Shown in pieces: positions 55,071-64,000 of a DNA stretch of 64,000 bases. Positions within the stretch are counted from its first letter, which is position 1. Every line of letters begins with the position of its first letter. The DNA is from Paroedura picta (lineage: Eukaryota > Chordata > Lepidosauria > Squamata > Gekkonidae). The notes beneath the pieces are model-generated. The model worked only from the letters and a program-made list of their open reading frames with translations. It was not told the origin of the DNA and made no database searches. The DNA lies in the NCBI RefSeq assembly GCF_049243985.1, contig NC_135382.1, positions 25,589,490 to 25,653,489 of the forward strand. Direction: 5' to 3'. The translations under genes were made by a program, and so were the position numbers.

Positions 55071-55511
55071 AGTCAGAACTAAAGGAAAGGAGGTAGCACC
55101 AGCCGTGGGACCTGAGATGTGCAGAGGCAGACAGGTGTATGAGTATTTCAATTAAATAAAGAATTGTGTCTGTATAGGGCTATATGAGTAACCTATGGTA
55201 ATTTTTGGAATCCATAAGTGTTCCAGATAGTGGCTCTATTTATGGACATGTAATTTTCAGTCTTAGTCAAAGCAGCCCACAAATAATGAAATTATAAAAA
55301 CTACAACTAACGTAACATTATCTGTTTTCAAACAATAACCATTATGAACAACGTTGTGTGGCTGAAAACTGCCATCTATAAAACAGCCCTCAAGCTAGAA
55401 GAGGCCATTAAAATAACTGAAAAAGCGTAAAGCAAAATGTTAGGGCCTAAAATGGAGAAATTAGACTCATGGAGGAGAATGGCACTCATGGTGCCATTCC
55501 CACCAAGGCAA
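55071..55511. other. Intergenic sequence, no feature seen
   Basis: No exon or named repeat seen. Confidence 0.4.
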
Positions 55512-55959
55512 GGTGAGAATGGCAAATGCTGTCAAGTCACATCCAATCTATGGCAACCCAATAGGGTTTTGAAAGTGAGGGGCATTGAGAGGTGGTTTGC
55601 CATTGTTTGCCTCTGGATGGTGACCTTCGGGGTCCTTGGTGGTTTCCCACTCAAATACAAACCAGGGCTGACCTTGTTTGGGTTTTGAGATCTAACAATT
55701 CCAAATCCTTTATTGGCATATAAAACTAGATCACAGTTAGCATTAGAACAGGTAAATATAAAAGCAAATGGATTAAAACAATAACTACAAAGAAACCGTT
55801 AAAATTTGAGATCGTCCTTAACAATGGTCCTGATGCAATTTGATGGTACCTTGCAAAAATTTAGCTACATTTCCTCTTATTTCTGTACTAGCAAGAAAGC
55901 CCATTGCAACCAGGAATGCAATGGGCGCTAGGACCCAGGGGACACCAGGAGGTGCTTTT

Positions 55960-57040
55960 TTTTTCTGCTGCGTGGAGCTGTGAAAGGCTCCTACAGGGTT
56001 TTTTTTTTTCTGCTGCTTGGAGCTGGGAAAGGCTCCTTACAGGGTTTTGTTTTCTGCTGCTTGGATCTGCGAAAGGCTCCTACAGGGTTTTTTTTTCTGC
56101 TGCTTGGAGCTGTGAAAGGCTCCTGCAGGGTTTTTTTTTTCTGCTAGCTCTCGTGGGCGTGCCGGCTTGGAGCTCCTACAGGGGTTTTTTTTCCTGCTGC
56201 TTGGAGCTGGGAAAGGCTCCTTCAGGGTTTTGTTTTCTGCTGCTTGGATCTGCGAAAGGCTCCTACAGGGTTTTTTTTTCTGCTGCTTGGATCTGCGAAA
56301 GGCTCCTACAGGGTTTTTTTTTCTGCTGCTTGGAGCTGTGAAAGGCTCCTGCAGGGTTTTTTTTTTCTGCTAGCTCTCGTGGGCGTGCCGGCTTGGAGCT
56401 CCTACAGGGGTTTTTTTTCCTGCTGCTTGGAGCTGGGAAAGGCTCCTTCAGGGTTTTGTTTTCTGCTGCTTGGATCTGCGAAAGGCTCCTACAGGGTTTT
56501 TTTTTCTGCTGCTTGGAGCTGTGAAAGGCTCCTGCAGGGTTTTTTTTTCCTGCTAGCTCTCGTGGGCTTGGAGCTCCTACAGGGGTTTTTTTTCCTGCTG
56601 CTTGGAGCTGGGAAAGGCTCCTTCAGGGTTTTGTTTTCTGCTGCTTGGATCTGCGAAAGGCTCCTACAGGGTTTTTTTTTCTGCTGCTTGGAGCTGTGAA
56701 AGGCTCCTGCAGGGTTTTTTTTTCCTGCTAGCTCTCGTGGGCGTGCCGGCTTGGAGCTCCTACAGGGGTTTTTTTTCCTGCTGCTTGGAGCTGGGAAAGG
56801 CTCCTTCAGGGTTTTGTTTTCTGCTGCTTGGATCTGCGAAAGGCTCCTACAGGGTTTTTTTTTCTGCTGCTTGGATCTGCGAAAGGCTCCTACAGGGTTT
56901 TTTTTTTTTTCTGCTGCCTCTCGTGGGCGCGGCGGCTTGGAGCTCCTACAGGGGTTTTTTTTTCTGCTGCCTCTCGTCGCGCTAGCGGCGAAAGGCTCCT
57001 CCGGGGGTGTTTCTTTTTTTTCTGCAGCTTCTCGGCGGCT
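55960..57040. repeat. ~44-bp minisatellite with higher-order repeat structure
   Basis: Each unit is CTGCTGCTTGGAGCTG, then GAAAGGCTCCTACAGGG and a T run. Variants differ in fixed ways: GGATCTGCG, GGAGCTGGG with TTTTGTTT, GGAGCTGTG with CTGCAGGG, and GCTAGCTCTCGTGGGC. They recur in the same order, with the GGAGCTGGG type starting at 56010, 56194, 56420, 56595 and 56778. The array therefore grew by duplication of about 180-bp blocks. Confidence 0.93.
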
Positions 57041-57081
57041 GGAGTCTTGTGTTGTGTTTGCGGCGGGGGCTTCCTTGGGGC

Positions 57082-57342
57082 CGGCCTGACGCGGTGAGAG
57101 ACGCTTCGCGCCTCTCACCACGTCAGGCCGGGAGCAACTGCGAGCCGCGCTGAGCGCGGCTCGCAGTTGCTGGGGCTGGGAATCGGAGGGACCGATCGGC
57201 AGGCGCTTCGCGCCTGCCAATTGGTCCCTCCGATTGTCTGTCGTGAGGAAGGGTCCAATTCGGACCCTTCCTCATCACGGACAGAGCCCTCCTCAAGGCC
57301 CCTTAACCATTTATTTAGTCCGTGGCGCCCGCGGCGCCACGG
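57082..57342. repeat. Five consecutive GC-rich inverted repeats
   Basis: Stems: 57082-57130 (19 bp, one mismatch), 57133-57171 (18 bp perfect, 3-nt loop TGA), 57181-57235 (26 bp, two mismatches, loop TTC), about 57239-57284 (bulged stem around GGAAGGGTCC), and 57320-57342 (10 bp perfect, loop CGC). They lie end to end with almost no spacer, within the 5' part of the Helitron-like element. Confidence 0.93.
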
Positions 57343-57415
57343 GCGGTGTACAGATTGGAGTTACTTTTGAGTTCTAACGAGACTGGGCTGGCTTGGGACA
57401 TCCAGGCTGGAGCTA

Positions 57416-58439
57416 CAGCAAGGTATGGCCACTGAAAAATTCTGTTCCATTCACTTCTGCAGATGGGGACACAGAAAGCATGCCTTAGCAAGAAGAACTT
57501 ATTAGGTGTAATAAATGTTCAAGTGCCCTGGGCCCAGTCCCCAACTTCCACTCTGAACTGTGCCCAGCAACAACTGGACAGCTGATAGCCATTATAGATC
57601 TTTCAGCACAGATGAGATGCAGTTGCTAGGATGTACCCCTCAACAATAGCCTAGGCTGGATACCACAATTCGGGCCAACTGATGCTTCCGAACACACGAA
57701 ATCTGAATCTCTCTCTCTCTTGTTCTCTCTCTCTTTCTCTTTTTTCCTAGCTTTTCATCATGTTTTCTTTCCAAGCTCTCTGCCCTCAGCAAGGAAAGTA
57801 GCATCCTGGCCTGTAGAAGAGTAAAATATTTATGCTGTGCTGTCTTTTTACTATGATCACTGTGACATTGTTAGAATTGTTCTGTCCTGTCAGCCCTGCT
57901 ATGTTTGTCAGCTGTGTTGTTTAGGTGTCAGCTGCAGTTCTGATACCGAAAGAGTTTGTGCCAGTGTGGAGGAAAAAATATGTTGGCTTGTATAAAATGA
58001 AAACCAGCACAAGACTTTCAATATGTAGGCTTGTCCATCAGCTCTGAAGCGAGCAATTCGTCCTCCCTGCCCATCCCAGGTAATGTTTACTGTGGAGTGG
58101 CTGCAGATTTGCATTTAACCTGATGATTCACAGATTAAAGCTGATCGCCATCAAAGCCAAACATCCTCCTCCAAAGTCTCCCTCCAATCAATAAACTCAT
58201 TTGGTCTATTCGTCCGATTCTGTTCTGATTTATTAATAATTTTAAAGTATTTGTATGTCTTTTCCCGACTTTGAAGTAATGTACAATAAAATCAGGTTAC
58301 AAGGACATAGGGTTGGATCCAACCAATTTTATCATTCAGTTCCCCGCTTTCCCCAAGTCTTATGGTCCTAAGTGTAGCCCAGTTCCAATTCCAGTGCCAA
58401 AAAAGTTCCTGTATGTATACGAGCATCTAGGAAAATATT
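57416..58439. other. Intergenic sequence, no feature seen
   Basis: No exon. A CT-rich stretch at 57709-57746 is the only simple repeat. Confidence 0.4.
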
Positions 58440-58528
58440 AGAAGAAGAAGAAGAAGAAGAAGAAGAAGAAGAAGAAAAGAAGAAGAAAAGAAGAAGAAGA
58501 AGAAGAAGAAGAAGAAGAAGAAGAAGAA
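58440..58528. repeat. Interrupted (GAA)n microsatellite
   Basis: About 89 bp of GAA with two GAAAA interruptions. It produces spurious poly-Phe/Leu frames on the minus strand. Confidence 0.95.
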
Positions 58529-58913
58529 ATAGGAATATCTTTCTAGGAACCCCCTGATCTCTTTGTTTTTTAGCGTGAAGATTGAGAGGACGTTTAGAAC
58601 ACCATGTAAAACAGTGACATTACTTCTTTTTTTTTCCAGCCATAAATGACATTGTGCCATCATGGAATATCATACCTGTCGATCCTTGTGGATCAACCCT
58701 AGATCTGCATGCAATTTTACCAATCTGCATACCAAAGAAATCTACGTTTTCCCCAATGCTACCCAAAGAAATGAAGAATCGTCAATGAGAAGGAAAACCA
58801 CTGGGTAAATCAATGGTTGTTCTCATTGAGAAGGAGGTTGACCCAACCAGATTTTCCACTCAATTTTGCCCAGTTCCTTTCTTTACTATACCCACCCACC
58901 CCCATCTCAAATC

Positions 58914-59149
58914 ACAGTGTAGTGGCTAGGAGCACTGACTAATAATGTGGTGAGCCAGGTTTGATTCCCCACTCCTCCTCCGCATGCAGCCTGTTGAAGC
59001 TGCTCTGATTGAGCAGTAATTTCGGGGCCCTCTCAGCCTTACTTATCTCACAGGGCGTCTGTTATGGGGAGAGGAAAGGGAAGGTGATTGTAAGCCTCTT
59101 TGAAACTTCTGGTAGAGAAAAGAAGGTATAAGAATTGACTCTTCTTCTT
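58914..59149 (+). mobile_element. Sauria-type SINE
   Basis: CAGTGTAGTGGCTAGGAGCA at the head and TAAGAATTGACTCTTCTTCTT at the tail, moderately diverged, with a small internal deletion. Confidence 0.88.
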
Positions 59150-59879
59150 GGTCCATGAAGGTCACATGATCCCCAGCTGTAGACTTTTTGATGGTTCTTT
59201 TCCCCCCCAACTAGCAGAAAAGTAGGTTAGATCAAACCCAATGTATAGAGATATGTTTATTTTCATTATGATTTATTTGGCATTTCTGTACTCTGGCTGA
59301 ACCAGTTTTTTTTTAAGGTAGAGGTGGTCCAAGGATCTGCAGCTCATCCTTGTCCTTGATTTTTTAGAAGAATCATGATAGAACATACTCCTCCCCTGAA
59401 AACAATCCATCATTTCAGTTCTTAGCTCAAGAGCCCTATATTAACCCCACTTTAAAAATTATGGCCATCGGGCAAGAAACGATAGTGTTGAATTATGCCC
59501 CACATTAGCATTTAAGGTGACGAGAAGATCCAAAAATGCCTTTGCTAATTTTATCTTATCCCGTCATTTAAAAAATACACCAAGTCTAAATTTTTTTTTG
59601 CATTAAAAAAAAAAAGCAATTGCTCATATGTCTGCCATTTTGAGTTACTTAACATTGAGGTTCATTTTATACCCTTCGGGGTTATTTTCTGTTTTAATGA
59701 AGTAACATTTATATGGAACCCACCATAACAGTCTCCCAGAAGATCTACTTTTCAGAACATTTAAAGTTTGGAAACCAGTTTTCAGAAATGTACTTTTAAT
59801 TTTTCTTATTAAAAGGGACATTATATGGATAGATATATTTTATTTGGGCTTTTGATGAAAGAATAAATTGGATTTGTGC
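59150..59879. other. Intergenic AT-rich sequence, no feature seen
   Basis: No exon or named repeat. Several T and A runs. Confidence 0.4.
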
Positions 59880-60560
59880 TGGGGAGGGGAAGGAGGATAA
59901 CCCTTCAAGCCCTCGGCTCTCCCCCATTAAGATTTTTTACTTGCAACTTGGCCTCTTTTAAACTCCCATCTCGTGAATACTCACTTCTAATCTGATACCT
60001 CAGTGTACATATCTAAACATGATCAGTGACAGTTTTAGCTGCGGGGTGAGGCTTTCTGTGACAGGGGCAGTGAGCTCTGATTGGAGACCATACATTGCAA
60101 GTGACTTCAGCTGTCTCTTCGACTGACACTTGGCGACTTGAGGAACGAGGAATGACGAAAGCTCTTTGGACAGAAAACTTCCCCTGACAAGAAGGTGACA
60201 GCTCCTTCCACAGCTGGTCTCTGATAAAGCCTTGCAACGGGGCCCACACAGTTGCTAATTTAAGGCAGAGCGGTAGCTGCGAGCGTAGGCCAAACAAGTT
60301 CTTGTAGGTTTTGTAGCTCATCGAGGAGGGATGGCAGAGTGGAGAAGGTTCCCCGGTGGTGCTCTGATGGGCCCGTAGCATTCTCAGTAGGCCATGTTTA
60401 TTTAAAGGCGAGTAAACTGAACTACCAGCAATTCCCGGACCTCATTAAGTCATCGTATGTAGCTGACACTGGTGTATTTGGTTTATTCAAAGAAACTTTC
60501 TCCCCCTTCCAGGGCCCAAATAGTATAGCAACAATCTCCTTGGCCTCCAGATACAACTGT
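59880..60560. promoter_or_regulatory. Candidate conserved non-coding block
   Basis: Repeat-free, balanced composition, with TAAACATGATCAGTGACAG, GATTGGAGACCATACATTGC and CATTCTCAGTAGGCCATG. Inference from texture only. Confidence 0.28.
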
Positions 60561-60661
60561 CAGGAGCTAGACTGACAGGTGGGACCAGGCTCGAAGCAGT
60601 CTGGTGGCTTGAGGCCAGTTTAAGTCAGTATGACCCATACCATTGCTGTTCAAGACTGGGG

Positions 60662-60835
60662 TAGAGAGCTAGCAGAGTGCGCTGGTTAGATTCTCCTACT
60701 AGAATCTGGGAAACTTGAGTTCAACCCCCCCCCCCCCCCCATGAAGCTTGCTGGGTTCTCTTGGGCCAGTCCCCTACCCTCTGCCTAATTTCCCGTAAAG
60801 GGTTGTTACAGGGATACAGTGGGGAAGAGAGAATG
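60662..60835 (+). mobile_element. tRNA-derived SINE interrupted by poly(C)
   Basis: AGAGCTAGCAGAGTGCGCTGG at the head, a C15 run (60726-60740) after GAGTTCAA where the B box would continue, then GCTTGCTGGGTTCTCTTGGG CCAGTC. It is a relative of the copies at 10157 and 28690. Confidence 0.65.
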
Positions 60836-61008
60836 AAGTATGGTGGCATGAGAGAGAAACGTTTTTGCTTGGATGTGTACGAACAAGGACCATCCTGCAT
60901 ACATTGGATAATACGCATTCAACGCACTTTAGAAGTTGATTTTCCTGTTCTGCACAGAAAAATCCTGCTGGAAAAGCTCATGGAAAGTGCATTATCCACT
61001 GTTTCCTG

Positions 61009-61070
61009 GCAGGGGCTCATGGGAATTGTAGCCCATGGGCATCTGGAGGACCAAAGGTTGACTACCCCTG
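61009..61070. mobile_element. Right half of palindromic hAT-type MITE
   Basis: GGCAGGGGCTCATGGGAATT to GACTACCCCTG. Only one arm remains. Confidence 0.85.
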
Positions 61071-61549
61071 CTCTATGGTGCTCACAGACAGTTAAACGTG
61101 GCGGATCTATTATTCATGTTGAGCTAACGGACAGCGGAAGAAAACGTTGCCTGATAATAAATGTTGCATGGCCAGTGACGAAAGTGGTGTAACTTTTACG
61201 GGCAATCCAGTTTACATCAAGGGCCTATTTCTTCTCTTGAACTCCATTTGTTAATGTTGTTATGGCTATGACCCCACTACCTGGTCAGAAGTTACAGAAG
61301 GATAGCCCTGCTAGGAACAATTTCCACATTTCCCATGTGCTGTAATTTTATGGCGGCCAGCTGAAGATGACCTGAAAAAGAGGGCAAAATGTGCATATGG
61401 TAATTTATGAGATGCAAATATAGTCTTAATTACAAGAACTGAAATTGCAGTGATGCCCACTGTAACACCAGCTCTGCTTAGTATCAAGGTATGGTCAACT
61501 GGAAGAGTTTCATGGTTCCCATTTCCCCATCTTATGGCTTATCTATAAT
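61071..61549. other. Intergenic sequence, no feature seen
   Basis: No exon or named repeat seen. Confidence 0.4.
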
Positions 61550-61692
61550 TTAATTGTAAGATGCTTTGAGACTCCTTCGGGTAGAGAAATGCAGCATATA
61601 AGAACCAACTCTTCTTCTTCTTCTTCTTCTTCTTCTTCTTCTTCTTCTTCTTCTTCTTCTTCTTCTTCTTCTTCTTCTTCTTCTTCTTCTTC
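61550..61692 (+). mobile_element. 5'-truncated Sauria SINE with long CTT tail
   Basis: Only the BovB-like 3' end (GTAAGATGCTTTGAGACTCC to ATATAAGAACCAACT) is present, followed by about 82 bp of pure CTT. This shows directly how the long TTC/GAA tracts of the window arise. Confidence 0.92.
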
Positions 61693-62614
61693 CTGCTGCA
61701 GATCACTCTGGGGCCCCTGAGGCTGCTCAAGAACCATGTCTTCACAGCCCCTTCAATCAGTCTTATGGGACAGGACCAGAATCTGGATATTTCAGAAAAC
61801 ATGCCTCAAAAATGAAGACTGTCATCTGAGAAAAAGATTATAATGCCTGACTGTATGATATCAATTATCAAGTAAGCTCCAAGTTTTGAGAACCCCAGAG
61901 CAAGATGCCCTCTGCTGGCTCTTGCCTGAGTGCACTTTGGCGACCATAAGCTTATCCCTCTCTACCCCTTCATCTACAGGCAGAGAAATAAGTTGGTTTG
62001 GGTTCAATTCTTTGTTTTTGACATCATCATGGCTCATCCACTCCACAGGGTACTAGGATAAGCAGAAGCCACACACCCCCAACCATCCTGAGCAAGGCCA
62101 CAGGCTAAGGAATGGTGGTTGCTACTCTTCTTCTTAGCCATTATCTCTGCTTGGAGAGACCTCTGTAGCAACCCCAGGGGTTTGATCCTGCCCCACAGGG
62201 CAAGAAGGTAGGTGGACGTGGCTGCTGCTACTTTTTCAGTGGTGGGCCCTTCTAAGACTCTTGGGCCCCAGGAGTTGTCCATCAGCACTGCCTACTATCA
62301 CCAGCCTGGCTACCCCTGTTGCCCTGACTTCTTGTAATTAAGACAAGATCTCAGCATGGATTTTTCTTCCTTTCCTCTTGGGCCTTTGTCTATTTCTAGC
62401 CTGGCTTGTGCTGCAGCCACTGTTACTTGACCTGCATGTAATCTTGAACCTGGTATGTTAATACGTCAGATCTCTAGGACTATTTAGAGTGTTCAAAGCA
62501 CTTCCCATGTGTTCGCCCAGTAATTTTACCACAGCCCTATAAAGTAGGTCAGTAGTATTATTATATTAATGATGTTACGGGGGAGGGATTATAGAGAATG
62601 ACTACTTTAAAAGA
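61693..62614. other. Intergenic sequence, no feature seen
   Basis: No exon or named repeat seen. Confidence 0.4.
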
Positions 62615-62715
62615 GGTAGTCTGAGGAAGCGTGCATGCACTCGAAAGCTCACGCCTTGAATAAATCTTTGTTGGTCTTAAAGGTGCTACTGGACTCTGAT
62701 TTTGTTTTGTTGCTT
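62615..62715 (+). mobile_element. Unassigned dispersed repeat (CTCGAAAGCTCACGCC family)
   Basis: GTCTGAGGAAGCGTGCATGC, ACTCGAAAGCTCACGCCTTG, AATAAATCTTTGTTGGTCTT and AAAGGTGCTACTGGACTCTG, ending in TTTTG repeats. Antisense copy at 45552. The superfamily is not assigned. Confidence 0.7.
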
Positions 62716-62719
62716 TAAA

Positions 62720-62800
62720 ATAAGAAGAGTTGGTTTTTATACCCCACTTTTCTCTCCCAGAAGGAGTCTCAAAGCGGCTTACCATCGCCTTCCCTTTCTA
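62720..62800 (-). mobile_element. Sauria SINE 3' fragment
   Basis: AAGAAGAGTTGGTTTTTATACC to CAAAGCGGCTTACCATCGCC, tail part only. It directly follows the repeat at 62615. Confidence 0.85.
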
Positions 62801-63481
62801 TTTCTCTGGACCAGCTGAAGGCACTCTTATGGTCTGCTCTGGAGTAAGCCGCTTTTCATACCTGCCCACCCCACCAAACAGTAAGCCCAGCCTGAGAAGA
62901 AGCACTTTTTTCTGTTTCTCAGTCTTGCTTTCTGAACTGTTAGCATCTCTAGCCGGCACAAAGCTAGTGGAAATGCACCAGCAATGAAAGTCTTTCTCTC
63001 CTTGCGCAAAGAAGACATAAACCAGTTATTTCCTGTTGTTTATGATATCCACTGTGTGCCCATCATATGATAAAAGGGGTTGTCCTGAAGACAGTAGACT
63101 TCTTATTATCACTTTACCTTTCTCTAAAGTTATCCTCCTTTTGAGGGTTCCCCCACCAAAAAAAAGAAAAAGAATGCATTTATCTCAGTTTCTGAGCAGC
63201 TTGTGTTTAATTCCCGAGGTTCAAAAGAATCCCAAGAAGGGCGGCTTTTACATTGCTCATCCCTGAGTTTGAATTTCTCATCCCAGCTGTTCCTGTCCCC
63301 AGCTTGCTGGTATGAACTGACCTGAAGATTTTTTTTCTAATTTATATACAGGTTTCTGTCCACTTGTGGGAGATTTCCACTATATAATAATGTTTCATCT
63401 GGAATGTGCATAAGTAAATCAGCTTCAGGCATCATACAGATATTTTATGTATATATAACGTATGAATTTAGTTGTACCCAA
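62801..63481. other. Intergenic sequence, no feature seen
   Basis: No exon or named repeat seen. Confidence 0.4.
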
Positions 63482-63717
63482 ACAATCAAATTTGTAAAAT
63501 CAACAATGGAAAGAAGACAAGAGAACTGGCTGACAAAACTACAATCAAATTTGTAAAATCGGCAATGGAAAGAAGACAAGAGAACTGGTGGACAAAACTA
63601 CAATCAAATTTGTAAAATCAACAATGGAAAGAAGACAAGAGAATTGGCGGACAAAACTACAATCAAATTTGTAAAATCAACAATGGAAAGAAGACAAGAG
63701 TAATGGCTGACAAAAAT
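63482..63717. repeat. 59-bp minisatellite, four copies
   Basis: Units start ACAATCAAATTTGTAAAATC at 63482, 63541, 63600 and 63659, each exactly 59 bp, and differ by only a few bases. The array is recent and therefore probably variable in copy number. Confidence 0.95.
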
Positions 63718-64000
63718 ACGAAAACAAGCTAACTAGGGACTGTTTCATCCCTCATCCAAAGCTGTAAATATACTTAGAGAGTGGGGGACGGTCTTTTGTT
63801 TTCAGAATGTTTATCTCAGCTTCGCAACGGCATCCAGTGAGATAATTTGCCCACAAGGCAAGTTTGCATTAATATCTCACCCATGTCCTTCCACATGTCA
63901 TTTTGTGCTCAGCCCGAGCCAGAGAGAACAGTTCTGAGTTTTCACAACATGAACTAGCTGGAAATGGCACTGCTAGGCTGAATCCTTGGGGAGAACAGTT
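63718..64000. other. Intergenic sequence, no feature seen
   Basis: No exon or repeat seen up to the window edge. Confidence 0.4.

Larger units (their letters stand above)
55888..57354 (-). mobile_element. Helitron-like element with internal minisatellite and hairpin cluster
   Basis: On the minus strand it starts TCTGTACACCGC right after A and ends with a hairpin (GCCCATTGCA/TGCAATGGGC, perfect 10-bp stem, 8-nt loop at 55899-55926), seven bases, CTAG, then T. These are Helitron termini. The 5' third holds five GC-rich hairpins (57082-57342), and the middle holds about 23 tandem units (55960-57040). No helicase or Rep frame is present, so it is non-autonomous. Its 1467-bp length and central tandem array recall the DINE/HINE class of Helitron relatives. 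The shorter relative at 46186 shares both ends. Confidence 0.8.
55697..57368 (-). mobile_element. Truncated LINE-like insertion, itself split by a Helitron
   Basis: Read on the minus strand it ends in TATGCCAATAAAGGATTTGG, a non-LTR-type 3' end. It is bounded by a 10-bp target duplication (55687-55696, 57369-57378). Only about 205 bp belong to it: 55697-55887 and 57355-57368. The rest is the Helitron. Confidence 0.6.
55512..57415 (-). mobile_element. 5S-rRNA-derived SINE split by nested elements
   Basis: The body and 5S core lie at 55512-55696 (CAATCTATGGCAACCCAATA, GTTTGCCATTGTTTGCCTC, AACCAGGGCTGACC, GAGATCTAAC). The 5S text resumes at 57369 with GAGTTCTAACGAGACTGGGC. The ten-base overlap GAGATCTAAC / GAGTTCTAAC is the target duplication of the inserted element. 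Confidence 0.8.

Noticed and set aside
55904-57220. Long frames on both strands (up to 243 codons, Lys/Pro-rich or Phe/Leu-rich)
   Set aside because: They are translations of the 44-bp minisatellite and the hairpin cluster inside the Helitron-like element; the repeated text and frame overlap on both strands show they are by-products.
57082-57342. Rho-independent terminators or a riboswitch
   Set aside because: The hairpins lie inside a eukaryotic mobile element; bacterial RNA signals do not apply.
58427-58663. Poly-Phe/Leu frame on the minus strand
   Set aside because: It is a translation of the interrupted GAA microsatellite.
61539-61802. Poly-Lys and poly-Glu frames
   Set aside because: They read through the CTT tail of a truncated Sauria SINE.
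63482-63717. A CRISPR-like array
   Set aside because: The 59-bp units are directly tandem without unique spacers, and this is vertebrate DNA.

Overview
The window is vertebrate nuclear DNA and most likely comes from a squamate reptile (a lizard). The evidence is one spliced vertebrate gene plus the repeat fauna: Sauria-type tRNA SINEs with (CTT)n tails, 5S-rRNA-derived SINEs, tRNA SINEs ending in ACCTTT repeats, L2- and CR1-type LINE fragments, several hAT-type non-autonomous elements and two Helitron-like elements. I cannot fix the genus from sequence alone.

The only protein-coding gene I can support is DYNLRB2 (dynein light chain roadblock-type 2). It lies on the minus strand, with exon 1 at about 11.5 kb and the stop codon at 3948. 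Four exons with canonical splice sites join into an intact 96-residue protein. Exon 1 contributes only the ATG and sits in a GC-rich island (about 11.34-11.72 kb) with CCAAT, ETS-like, GC-box and E2F-like motifs. Introns 1, 2 and 3 are filled with SINEs, LINE fragments and MITEs. Two AATAAA signals follow the stop.

From about 11.7 kb to 64 kb I found no further exon. In mammals, from memory, the 5' side of DYNLRB2 faces a long gene desert toward MAF, and this stretch would fit that. It alternates repeat clusters with clean single-copy blocks (for example about 21.0-21.7, 30.6-31.2, 40.1-40.45, 47.5-48.8, 51.2-51.6 and 59.9-60.6 kb). These blocks are candidate conserved non-coding elements, which is inference only.

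The most striking structure is a minus-strand Helitron-like element at 55888-57354. It has a TC start after A, a 10-bp terminal hairpin 7 nt before CTAG, and a following T. Inside it are a ~44-bp minisatellite with higher-order repeat organisation and five consecutive near-perfect GC-rich hairpins. A second, 363-bp element with the same termini lies at 46186-46548 in the opposite orientation. The large element sits in a truncated LINE-like insertion, which itself sits in a 5S-derived SINE.

Other layered insertions lie at 10.3-10.9, 35.2-35.7 and 50.0-50.8 kb. Several unrelated hAT-type elements carry 8-bp target duplications resembling nTYTAGAG. The last 0.5 kb holds a 59-bp, four-copy minisatellite.
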